Positions 1 to 5,038 of a stretch of DNA of 5,038 nucleotides are shown one piece after another (positions within the stretch are counted from its first letter, which is position 1; each line of letters opens with the position of its first letter). The DNA lies in NCBI GenBank assembly GCA_020434085.1, contig JAGRBM010000018.1:1-5038 (forward strand), given 5' to 3'. The notes beneath the pieces were generated by a model. It did no database searches. It saw only the letters and a list, made by a program, of their open reading frames with translations, and was not told the origin of the DNA. This DNA comes from Chrysiogenia bacterium. Lineage in GTDB: Bacteria; JAGRBM01. The translations under genes were made by a program, and so were the position numbers.

Positions 1-150
1 GAGCAGCGAGCTCTTGCCGACATTGGAGCGGCCTGCGAAGGCGACTTCGGCGGCCTTGTGCTTTGGCCAGTGGGCGGGCGCGCTGGCGGCAAGGATGAAC
101 TCCGCGTCCTGCCAGCGGCGCGAGCCCTTCGCCCCGGGGGCTTTTCGCAT
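1..150 (-). CDS. engB: Ribosome biogenesis GTP-binding protein EngB (YihA/YsxC), N-terminal part
   Basis: Only the first 50 codons are in the window; the gene continues past the left edge. The visible protein opens with a short basic N-terminus (MRKAPGAKGS) and then an AEF-type segment. Next comes the G1/Walker A P-loop AGRSNVGKSSLL at residues 39-50, whose GRSNVGKSS core is highly characteristic of EngB among the small Ras-like GTPases. The family acts in the cytoplasm in late assembly of the large ribosomal subunit and is essential in many bacteria. The G2 to G5 motifs lie outside the window and cannot be checked. The ATG at 150 is well supported by GAGG six bases upstream, which overlaps the TGA stop of the preceding ccsA gene. 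The gene is therefore probably the third cistron of the resB-ccsA transcript. Identification is confident despite truncation because of the P-loop context. Confidence 0.9.
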   Translation of the reverse strand, partial: MRKAPGAKGSRRWQDAEFILAASAPAHWPKHKAAEVAFAGRSNVGKSSLL

Positions 151-156
151 GGGTTA

Positions 157-161
157 CCTCA
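157..161 (-). promoter_or_regulatory. Ribosome binding site of engB overlapping the ccsA stop
   Basis: On the minus strand the sequence reads TGAGGTAACCCATG. The TGA is the ccsA stop, GAGG is the Shine-Dalgarno core, and six bases separate it from the engB ATG. The overlap implies that ribosomes finishing ccsA are positioned to reinitiate on engB. Confidence 0.75.
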
Positions 162-1586
162 GCCGGGGCTGCCGTAGGAGTGGAGCCCGGATAGGAAGAG
201 GTTTACCCCCAGGTAGGTGAAGATCACAACACCAAATCCCGCAATCGCCAGCGAGCTGGCCTTACGACCGCTCCACCCGCGCGCCATGCGCATGTGGATG
301 TAGGCGGCGTAGGTGAGCCAGGTAATGAGCGCCCAGGTTTCTTTGGGGTCCCACTGCCAGTAGGTGCCCCAGGCATTGTTGGCCCAGATTGCGCCGGTCA
401 CCAGGTTGAGGGTCATGAACGGCAGGCCGATGAGCACGGCCTTGTAGCTCCAGTCGTCAACGATGCGCGCGGCGGGCAGCTTCTCGGCAATTTTCTCCCC
501 GCGCCAGTCGATGAGCATCACGAACAGCGTGCCCAGCCAGACCAGCACCACGAGGCCCACCAGGTAGGAATTGACGTTCCACTTGAAGAGCGAAATTTCC
601 GGGCGCATGGGAATCGGGTGCGTGGTTTTCGCAAAATAGATTGCCTGCACCATGCCCACGGTGTGCGCCAGGAAAGCGCCAATGAGCGCCGGACGCTGAA
701 AGCGCAGGAGGTCCTTGTTCTTTTTGGCCGCAAAATAAAGCCCCGCGGCCACCGCGTAGAGAACCAGCGCTACGAGGAAGAGCTGCCCGGCATAGGGAAC
801 CGGAAGCGGCGCATCGACGAGCTCGCCGGTGCCGATGATGGTCGGCTTCTTGAGCGGGAACTCGGCGTGGAAGAGCACATCCCCGCCGCCGTAGGACAGG
901 AATGTGATCGCGGCGAAAATCGAATAGACCATCGTCATGAACGCGGCGGGCAGCTTGTCCTTGATGAGATACAGGATGGCAAAGCCAAAAGCCGTCATGA
1001 AGGACGCATAGGCGATGCTCGCGCAGGCGACGTGGAACTGGATCCAGCGGCTCTGCAGCGCGGGCATGAGCTGGGGGATTTCCTTGCTCGCCGGCATGGA
1101 GAACGCGGCCAGGCCCATCATGATGACGGCCGCCGGCAGCACGAAGGCGCCCGCCGACTTGTTCTGGCTGCGCCACTCGAAGACCAGATACACGACGACG
1201 ATGCCCCACGCGAAGAAGAGCAGGGATTCATAGAGGTTCGTCCACGGCGGCTGCGCCCAGCCGGAGATCGTCCAGCGCACCAGCATGCCCGAGGTATGCA
1301 TGGCCGCGCCGATCCAGGTCAGGAAACTGCCAAGGTGGGCGGGAAGTTCCGTGCTGCGAATCAGGTGCGTCATGTAAAAGACGAAACCGAACATGTAGAT
1401 GAAAGCAGCGCCGCTGAGCAGCGCGTCGGCGAACTCGAAGCGTGCCGAATCGACGCCCTCGCTCGAGAGGGTCAGCCCGTAGGCGATCAGCCCCGCGCCG
1501 ATGATGGCGGCTGCGATGTCGAGCGCCTTCCAGGGCACGCGGTTGTCAAAATCAGAAGTGGTTCCAGCGGTTGCGGTCTCTGCCAT
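159..1586 (-). CDS. ccsA: System II cytochrome c maturation protein CcsA/ResC (called CcsB in some databases), enlarged form
   Basis: Polytopic membrane protein of 475 residues. With ResB it exports heme and ligates it to apocytochrome c outside the cytoplasmic membrane. By eye there are about 13 hydrophobic segments. The N-terminal part has HTSGM (His97), then NLYESLLFFAWG (117-128), a family hallmark, and FHV with His185. The C-terminal part has WSYK-GLPF, GAIWAN, the WWD heme-binding motif WGTYWQWDPKETW (406-418), IHMR (His431), and the terminal GLHSYG (His469). Typical members are about 270-390 residues. The extra length lies at about 211-376, between His185 and the WWD region, and adds four hydrophobic segments. 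The ATG at 1586 is preferred because GAGG lies six bases upstream. A GTG at 1598 overlapping the resB stop (GTGA) would add four residues but lacks a clear ribosome binding site. Second cistron of the resB operon, 8 nt after resB. Family identity is very secure; the role of the insert is unknown. Confidence 0.95.
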   Translation of the reverse strand: MAETATAGTTSDFDNRVPWKALDIAAAIIGAGLIAYGLTLSSEGVDSARFEFADALLSGAAFIYMFGFVFYMTHLIRSTELPAHLGSFLTWIGAAMHTSGMLVRWTISGWAQPPWTNLYESLLFFAWGIVVVYLVFEWRSQNKSAGAFVLPAAVIMMGLAAFSMPASKEIPQLMPALQSRWIQFHVACASIAYASFMTAFGFAILYLIKDKLPAAFMTMVYSIFAAITFLSYGGGDVLFHAEFPLKKPTIIGTGELVDAPLPVPYAGQLFLVALVLYAVAAGLYFAAKKNKDLLRFQRPALIGAFLAHTVGMVQAIYFAKTTHPIPMRPEISLFKWNVNSYLVGLVVLVWLGTLFVMLIDWRGEKIAEKLPAARIVDDWSYKAVLIGLPFMTLNLVTGAIWANNAWGTYWQWDPKETWALITWLTYAAYIHMRMARGWSGRKASSLAIAGFGVVIFTYLGVNLFLSGLHSYGSPG

Positions 1587-1592
1587 GTTCGT

Positions 1593-1597
1593 CCTCA
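1593..1597 (-). promoter_or_regulatory. Ribosome binding site of ccsA overlapping the resB stop
   Basis: The minus strand reads TGAGGACGAACATG. TGA ends resB, GAGG is the Shine-Dalgarno core, and six bases separate it from the ATG at 1586. This site decides the start in favour of the ATG over the GTG at 1598, and suggests translational coupling of ResB and CcsA. Confidence 0.7.
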
Positions 1598-3397
1598 CTC
1601 TTGCGGCGCCGGGGTTGGATTCTTGGTGCTTTTCTTGGTCGCCGCAGGAAATTTCTCTTCGAGCTCTTCGAAGAACCGGCTCGTCGTCTGCTCAAAGGCC
1701 AGACGCTTCTTGTGCACGATGGCTGTAAACGACACGCCCTCCGGCGTGATACGCATCCAAGCATTCTTGTGGGAGAGGCTAAATGCCAGCAGCATGCCCA
1801 GAATCATGAGCGAACTGCCAAACCACACAATCCACACGCCGGGGTCCTTGGCCACCTGCAGGCCGGTAAAGAACACCCGTTCGATCTTCTTGAGCCGCAG
1901 CACGTGGCGCGCGCCGCGTCCGAGGTCTTTTTCCGGATAGTGCTGGAGCACGCCGAAACGGTCGATTTCTTTGCCCTCGTCGTCGAGGCTGGCAACGCTC
2001 ACCGCCGGCCCGAGGTCCCCGTCGCGGTCGATCAGGGTGATCATGTCGTAGCCCACGGGCACATAGCGGATGGGGTCGCCGTCGAGCTCGATTGAATCGC
2101 CCAGCTCCACGGTCAGCTCTTTGGCGGCCTGGGTCTCATTGTCGAGGGCCGTCATGTGGATGACCGGGTGTTCGACGCTCTCCCGGGTGACGTCGATTCC
2201 GTCGAGGCGAAAGGCGTAGCGGGCCCCGCGTTCGTTGTCGAAACCCGGATAGTGCTGGAGCAGCATGATGCTGCCGAGTTTCTCGCCATGGGGGTCGACC
2301 TGCTGAAGGCTCACCGTCGGTCCCAAGGGCAGGGTGACCTTGTCTTCGACCTTCACGTCCTCTTCGAAGAACTTCACCGCGTAGGAATTCTCGGCGCCGA
2401 TGAGCTTGATGGGCTCGTCCTTGCGCGCGACGATGGGAATCACCTCGCCGGTCTGGGTGTCGAGTGCTTCCATGTGGAAGACGGGATCGCCTTCGTCGTA
2501 GCTCGCCTGGTAGAAGGTGTAGCCCCCGTAGCGCAGCGGGCTGTTGACCTCGATGTGCTCGGTCAGCTTCTCGCGCCCTCCTTCGAGAATCGTCAGCGTA
2601 CTGCGGAAGAGCTTGGGGCGCTTGGTCTTCTCGCCGGTGCGCGGATCGTCGTAGAACTGCACTTCGAAGTCGTCGCAGCGCACGGCAAAGGGCATGGGGT
2701 CCATGAAGGTGTTGAGCTCGCCCCGCGGGGTGATCTCGGCAATGCGCGTGACGGTATCGCGGGCCTGTCCCTCGCGCAGGAACATCTGCCCGGCGGTAAA
2801 GCCCAGGAAGTTGCCCAGCACTGCGCCGCCGGCGGTAATTAGAATTCCCGCGTGGACGAAGTAGACGCCCATGCGCGTCCAGCGCCCGCGGTTGCTGTAG
2901 AGGACGACTTCGTCCTCTCCCACGTGGGAGACCTTCGGGCTGCCGAAGAAACTGGAGAAGAGCCCCTGCAGCTCGGCGAGCTTTGCCTTTGCGCCGGGCA
3001 GGTCCCAGTTGCGCGTGAACGGGCCGCCGCGAAAGCGCGAGGCCGGGGGCACGGGCTCGTCAAAAGAGAATTCCTTGTGAATGCGCGGCCAACGATCGAT
3101 GCTCGCCACCACGATGCTGGTACACATGAGCGCCAGCACCAGGTTGAACCACCAGGCGTGATAGACGTTGAGGAGTCCCAGCTTGTCGAAGAGCTCGGCG
3201 CGCTCGGGACCGATGCGGGCCAGGTAGCCCTGTAGGGAGTCCACCGCGCCGGTTGTCTGGGGAATAATGGTTCCCAGGATGGAGAGAAGCGCCAGCACGA
3301 TCAGCCAGAACACGCCGAGCTTCACGTTGGCAAAAAAGCGCCAGATCCAGGGGGCTTCTTCTTTCCTGGCTGCCGTGGGTGCGCCGGAGTTGGTCAT
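1595..3397 (-). CDS. resB: System II cytochrome c biogenesis protein ResB (Ccs1) with duplicated extracytoplasmic module
   Basis: 600-residue membrane partner of CcsA in heme delivery and ligation to apocytochromes c. Hydrophobic segments are at about 22-47 (KLGVFWLIVLALLSILGTIIPQ), 82-101 after the conserved YHAWWF motif, 176-199 containing His182, and 518-542 following the typical FTGLQVAKDPGVWIVW. A large hydrophilic domain lies between the third and fourth segments and holds the family motif NSPLRYGGYTFYQASY (285-300). A cytoplasmic tail of about 58 residues ends in a Lys/Thr/Pro-rich stretch. The domain contains two similar blocks, at about 304-402 and 410-506, which make the protein longer than most ResB proteins. 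Start choice: the ATG at 3397 has AGGA four bases upstream (AGGAAAGCATG). An in-frame ATG at 3418 would add seven residues but has no purine-rich site before it. First gene of the operon with ccsA and engB, and divergent from the FHA regulator gene. ResB assignment is secure; the exact start is moderately so. Confidence 0.95.
   Translation of the reverse strand: MTNSGAPTAARKEEAPWIWRFFANVKLGVFWLIVLALLSILGTIIPQTTGAVDSLQGYLARIGPERAELFDKLGLLNVYHAWWFNLVLALMCTSIVVASIDRWPRIHKEFSFDEPVPPASRFRGGPFTRNWDLPGAKAKLAELQGLFSSFFGSPKVSHVGEDEVVLYSNRGRWTRMGVYFVHAGILITAGGAVLGNFLGFTAGQMFLREGQARDTVTRIAEITPRGELNTFMDPMPFAVRCDDFEVQFYDDPRTGEKTKRPKLFRSTLTILEGGREKLTEHIEVNSPLRYGGYTFYQASYDEGDPVFHMEALDTQTGEVIPIVARKDEPIKLIGAENSYAVKFFEEDVKVEDKVTLPLGPTVSLQQVDPHGEKLGSIMLLQHYPGFDNERGARYAFRLDGIDVTRESVEHPVIHMTALDNETQAAKELTVELGDSIELDGDPIRYVPVGYDMITLIDRDGDLGPAVSVASLDDEGKEIDRFGVLQHYPEKDLGRGARHVLRLKKIERVFFTGLQVAKDPGVWIVWFGSSLMILGMLLAFSLSHKNAWMRITPEGVSFTAIVHKKRLAFEQTTSRFFEELEEKFPAATKKSTKNPTPAPQE
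1880..2488 (-). repeat. Tandem duplication inside resB (two units of about 95-100 codons)
   Basis: Unit A spans about 2192-2488 (residues 304-402) and unit B about 1880-2170 (residues 410-506). Blocks matching in the same order are PVFHMEALD / PVIHMTALD, LGPTVSL / LGPAVSV, D-HGEK / D-EGKE, LLQHYPGFD / VLQHYPEKD, and RGARYAFRLDGI / RGARHVLRLKKI. Similarity survives in the DNA: the 18-base string ccggatagtgctggagca occurs at 1933-1950 and again at 2245-2262, and catgtgga occurs at 2153-2160 and 2471-2478. The offsets of 312 and 318 are both multiples of three, as expected for an in-frame duplication with a small later indel. Unit B sits directly before the last membrane segment, the place where single-unit ResB proteins have this kind of sequence. 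Unit A therefore looks like the extra copy. Confidence 0.75.
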
Positions 3398-3405
3398 GCT
3401 TTCCT
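3398..3405 (-). promoter_or_regulatory. Ribosome binding site of resB
   Basis: AGGAAAGC precedes the ATG at 3397, giving AGGA with a four-base spacer. The alternative ATG at 3418 is preceded by GACAGCGGCG, which has no good Shine-Dalgarno match, so this site favours the shorter ResB. Confidence 0.5.
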
Positions 3406-3490
3406 GTGTTGAGGACATCGCCGCTGTCTGCGCCTGCCTGGGGCCCTCGCGGGCCTTCTTGCGGCGCCGGTGGGCGCCAGGGACGGCCTC

Positions 3491-3519
3491 AGACTAGGTG
3501 TGGCCCTCCGGGGGGTCAA
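3491..3519 (-). promoter_or_regulatory. Candidate sigma-70-like promoter for the resB-ccsA-engB operon
   Basis: On the minus strand TTGACC (3519-3514) matches the -35 consensus at five of six bases. It is followed after exactly 17 bases by TAGTCT (3496-3491), a weak -10 match at three of six. Transcription would begin near 3484, giving a leader of roughly 85 nt to the ATG at 3397. Spacing and location are right, but the weak -10 in GC-rich DNA leaves real doubt. Confidence 0.35.
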
Positions 3520-3629
3520 GCCTGTAGCGGGGCATGCGACAAACTGTCTCGTTCTGACTCAGCAGGCCTCCCAGCTCCTGTTTTACGCCATTTTTTCGGA
3601 TACAGTTTTCCCACTCTGAAAGCCCGAAT

Positions 3630-3633
3630 GGAG
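3630..3633 (+). promoter_or_regulatory. Ribosome binding site of the FHA/sigma-54 regulator gene
   Basis: GGAG followed by eight bases (CCCTCGCG) and the ATG at 3642. It supports this start; the nearby ATG at 3628 is in a different frame and contributes the first G of the site. Confidence 0.6.
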
Positions 3634-3641
3634 CCCTCGCG

Positions 3642-5038
3642 ATGGCGCGTCTGGATGTCTACCAAAGCGGCACCCCCTGCGTGGAGGTGAGCCTGCCCGG
3701 CAGCGAGGCTCTGATTCTGGGCCGCGGCCCGGAGGCCGGCCTCGTGTTGCCCCATCCGCTGGTCTCGCGCGCCCACGTGGAGATCCGCCCGGGCGACTCG
3801 GGCGGTCACGTGCTCATTGATACCTCCAGCAACGGGACCCGCATCAACGGCGAGGAAATCGAGGGCGCCCGCGTCCTGCACGATGAGGACATTATCGAGA
3901 TCGCCTCGTACAAAATCTTCTACCGCGTGCGTTCGGTGCAGGGCGGGGTGCAGGTAACCGCCCGCCAGAGCGCCGTGCCCACGCGGATCCTCGAAATCAC
4001 CGGCGGGCAGGTGCGCGCCGAGCGCGTGTGGCTCGAAGGGGAGGCCGGTCGCTTCGAACTGCGGGCGCGCCGCCAGATTATCGGTTCGGCGCCCGAGGCC
4101 GATGTCAGCATCCCCGAGGAATTCATCTCCCGCGCCCATGCCGCCATCGCGCCAACGGCCGATGCCTGGCGCATCCACGACCTGGGTTCGACCAACGGAA
4201 TCCTGGTGAACGGCACCCGCGTGAGCGAGGCGGCCCTTCGTCCCGGCGACGAACTCACACTGGGGCAGACAAAGCTCAGGTTCCGCGCCGAAGTCGAAAG
4301 CCAGCCGCTCGCGCCGGCGAGCGAGGGCGAGTGCGGCGGCATGCTGGGCGAGGCGCCGCTCATGCGCGAGCTCTTTGCCAAGATCGCGCGCATCGCGCCG
4401 ACCGAGACCTCGGTTCTCATCCACGGCGAGACCGGCACCGGCAAGGAAGTCCTTGCCGCCGCGCTCCACGACCAGAGCGCGCGGGCCGGGCGCGCCTTCG
4501 TTGCCGTCAACTGCGGCGCGGTCACCGAGAGTCTCGCCGAGAGCGAGCTCTTCGGTCACGAGAAGGGCGCGTTTACCGGCGCCGCCAGCGCGCGCAAGGG
4601 GCTCTTTGCCGAGGCCGATGGTGGGACCATCTTCCTCGACGAGGTGGGCGAGCTGTCGCCCGCGCTGCAGGTCAAGCTCCTGCGCGTCCTGGAGAGCGGC
4701 GAGATCCGCGCCGTGGGGGCCGACAAACCGCGACGGATCGACGTGCGGGTGATCGCCGCCACCCACCGCGACCTGCCCGCGCTCGTGCGCGAGGGGAAGT
4801 TCCGCGAGGACCTTTACTACCGGCTCGCCGTGTTGACGCTTCGCCTGCCGGCGCTGCGCGAGCGCGAGGGCGACCTTGATCTGCTCGCCGCGCATTTCCT
4901 TGCCGGTAGCAAGAAACTCTCGAAGCCCGCGCTGGAAAAACTGCGCGCCCACCGCTGGGGCGGCAACGTGCGCGAGCTGCGCAACGTGATTGAGCGCGCC
5001 GCCATCCTCAGTGAGTCCGATACCATCGATGCCGACAC
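3642..5038 (+). CDS. Sigma-54-dependent transcriptional activator with two N-terminal FHA domains, C-terminus cut off
   Basis: The first 465 codons are visible and the gene continues past the right edge. FHA domain 1 (about 21-97) has LGRG (Arg28), SRAH (Ser42-His45), and TSSNGTRING (61-70), a complete phosphothreonine-binding set. FHA domain 2 (about 143-216) has SRAH (163-166) and LGSTNGILVNG (181-191), but Ser149 replaces the usual Arg of the GR motif (IGSAPEADVSI). The AAA+ domain (about 233-460) has Walker A GETGTGKE (262-269), the sigma-54-contacting GAFTGA loop (309-314), and Walker B TIFLDEVGEL (329-338). It continues with ATHRDL at sensor I (373-378), FREDLYYRL with the arginine fingers (387-395), and WGGNVREL at sensor II (439-446). 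The intact GAFTGA loop argues for a working activator that remodels sigma-54 RNA polymerase in the cytoplasm. There is no receiver, GAF or PAS domain, so input is probably from a Ser/Thr kinase through the FHA domains. The expected C-terminal HTH is outside the window. Target genes are unknown; the adjacent resB operon shows no sigma-54 promoter. Confidence 0.93.
   Translation, partial: MARLDVYQSGTPCVEVSLPGSEALILGRGPEAGLVLPHPLVSRAHVEIRPGDSGGHVLIDTSSNGTRINGEEIEGARVLHDEDIIEIASYKIFYRVRSVQGGVQVTARQSAVPTRILEITGGQVRAERVWLEGEAGRFELRARRQIIGSAPEADVSIPEEFISRAHAAIAPTADAWRIHDLGSTNGILVNGTRVSEAALRPGDELTLGQTKLRFRAEVESQPLAPASEGECGGMLGEAPLMRELFAKIARIAPTETSVLIHGETGTGKEVLAAALHDQSARAGRAFVAVNCGAVTESLAESELFGHEKGAFTGAASARKGLFAEADGGTIFLDEVGELSPALQVKLLRVLESGEIRAVGADKPRRIDVRVIAATHRDLPALVREGKFREDLYYRLAVLTLRLPALREREGDLDLLAAHFLAGSKKLSKPALEKLRAHRWGGNVRELRNVIERAAILSESDTIDAD

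Larger units (their letters stand above)
3398..3641. other. Divergent intergenic region between resB and the FHA regulator gene
   Basis: This 244-nt spacer separates the two head-to-head start codons. The resB side is GC-rich and holds two hairpins: GGCCC-TCGC-GGGCC at 3442-3455 and GGCGCC-GGTG-GGCGCC at 3463-3478, both inside the presumed resB leader. A candidate promoter for resB lies at 3491-3519. The regulator side is more AT-rich (about 3581-3620, including a run of six T at 3591-3596), as expected for a promoter region. I could not pair a convincing -35 and -10 box there. I see no sigma-54 -24/-12 element in either direction, no small gene, and no terminator. Confidence 0.5.

Noticed and set aside
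1587-1598. GTG start of ccsA overlapping the resB stop as GTGA
   Set aside because: It is possible, but the ATG at 1586 has GAGG at an ideal spacing and repeats the exact geometry of the ccsA/engB junction, while the GTG has no comparable site.
294-1940. Long plus-strand open frame of 548 codons opposite ccsA and resB
   Set aside because: It lies antisense to two clearly recognised genes. Its translation is rich in Arg, Gly, His and Glu without any domain motif, as expected for a shadow frame in GC-rich DNA.
3538-3548. Short inverted repeat GACA-AAC-TGTC as a possible operator
   Set aside because: Four-base arms with no extension and no second copy are expected by chance.
3578-3606. Possible plus-strand promoter with TACAGT at 3601-3606 as a -10 box
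   Set aside because: No acceptable -35 box lies 16-18 bases upstream (the best is CTGTTT), so only AT-richness supports it.
3481-3641. Sigma-54 promoter (GG-N10-GC type) in the divergent spacer
   Set aside because: GG and GC pairs occur at chance spacing in GC-rich DNA, but no TGGCAC-N5-TTGC-like element was found on either strand.
4028-4879. Plus-strand open frame of 283 codons inside the FHA/sigma-54 gene
   Set aside because: It is a frame-shifted shadow of the activator gene, dominated by arginine, and the continuous activator frame from 3642 shows no frameshift.
3516-4952. Minus-strand open frame of 478 codons opposite the FHA/sigma-54 gene
   Set aside because: The opposite strand encodes unmistakable FHA and AAA+ motifs. 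The antisense product is low-complexity (Ala, Gly, Arg, His) with no recognisable motif.

Overview
This GC-rich window with strong G/C preference at third codon positions looks like bacterial chromosome. It carries a System II cytochrome c maturation pair, a sigma-54 activator with FHA input domains, and engB. That mix suggests a deltaproteobacterial-type lineage (Myxococcota, Desulfobacterota or a related uncultured group). This assignment is inferred from gene content, since no rRNA or tRNA is present to confirm it.

Layout. Minus strand, in transcription order: resB (3397 to 1595), ccsA/resC (1586 to 159), and the first 50 codons of engB (150 to the left edge). The three genes are packed 8 nt apart. 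Both junctions have the same architecture, a TGA stop overlapping a GAGG Shine-Dalgarno followed by 6 nt and an ATG. This points to one translationally coupled operon. Plus strand: a divergent gene starts at 3642 and runs off the right edge. It encodes two tandem FHA domains followed by a sigma-54-interacting AAA+ domain; its DNA-binding end is outside the window. The 244 nt between the two start codons hold a plausible sigma-70-like promoter for resB and two small GC-rich hairpins in the presumed resB leader.

Function. ResB and CcsA together form the membrane complex that carries heme across the cytoplasmic membrane and attaches it to CXXCH motifs of apocytochromes c. EngB is a GTPase of large ribosomal subunit assembly. 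The FHA/AAA+ protein should convert a phosphothreonine signal into sigma-54-dependent transcription of unknown targets.

What is unusual. Both System II proteins look enlarged. ResB carries a tandem duplication of about 100 residues in its extracytoplasmic domain. CcsA carries about 165 residues with four extra hydrophobic segments between its conserved FHV histidine region and its WWD motif. I saw no CRISPR array, tRNA, insertion sequence or prophage, and nothing that amounts to a clearly new multi-gene system. The enlarged ResB/CcsA pair is the best lead.
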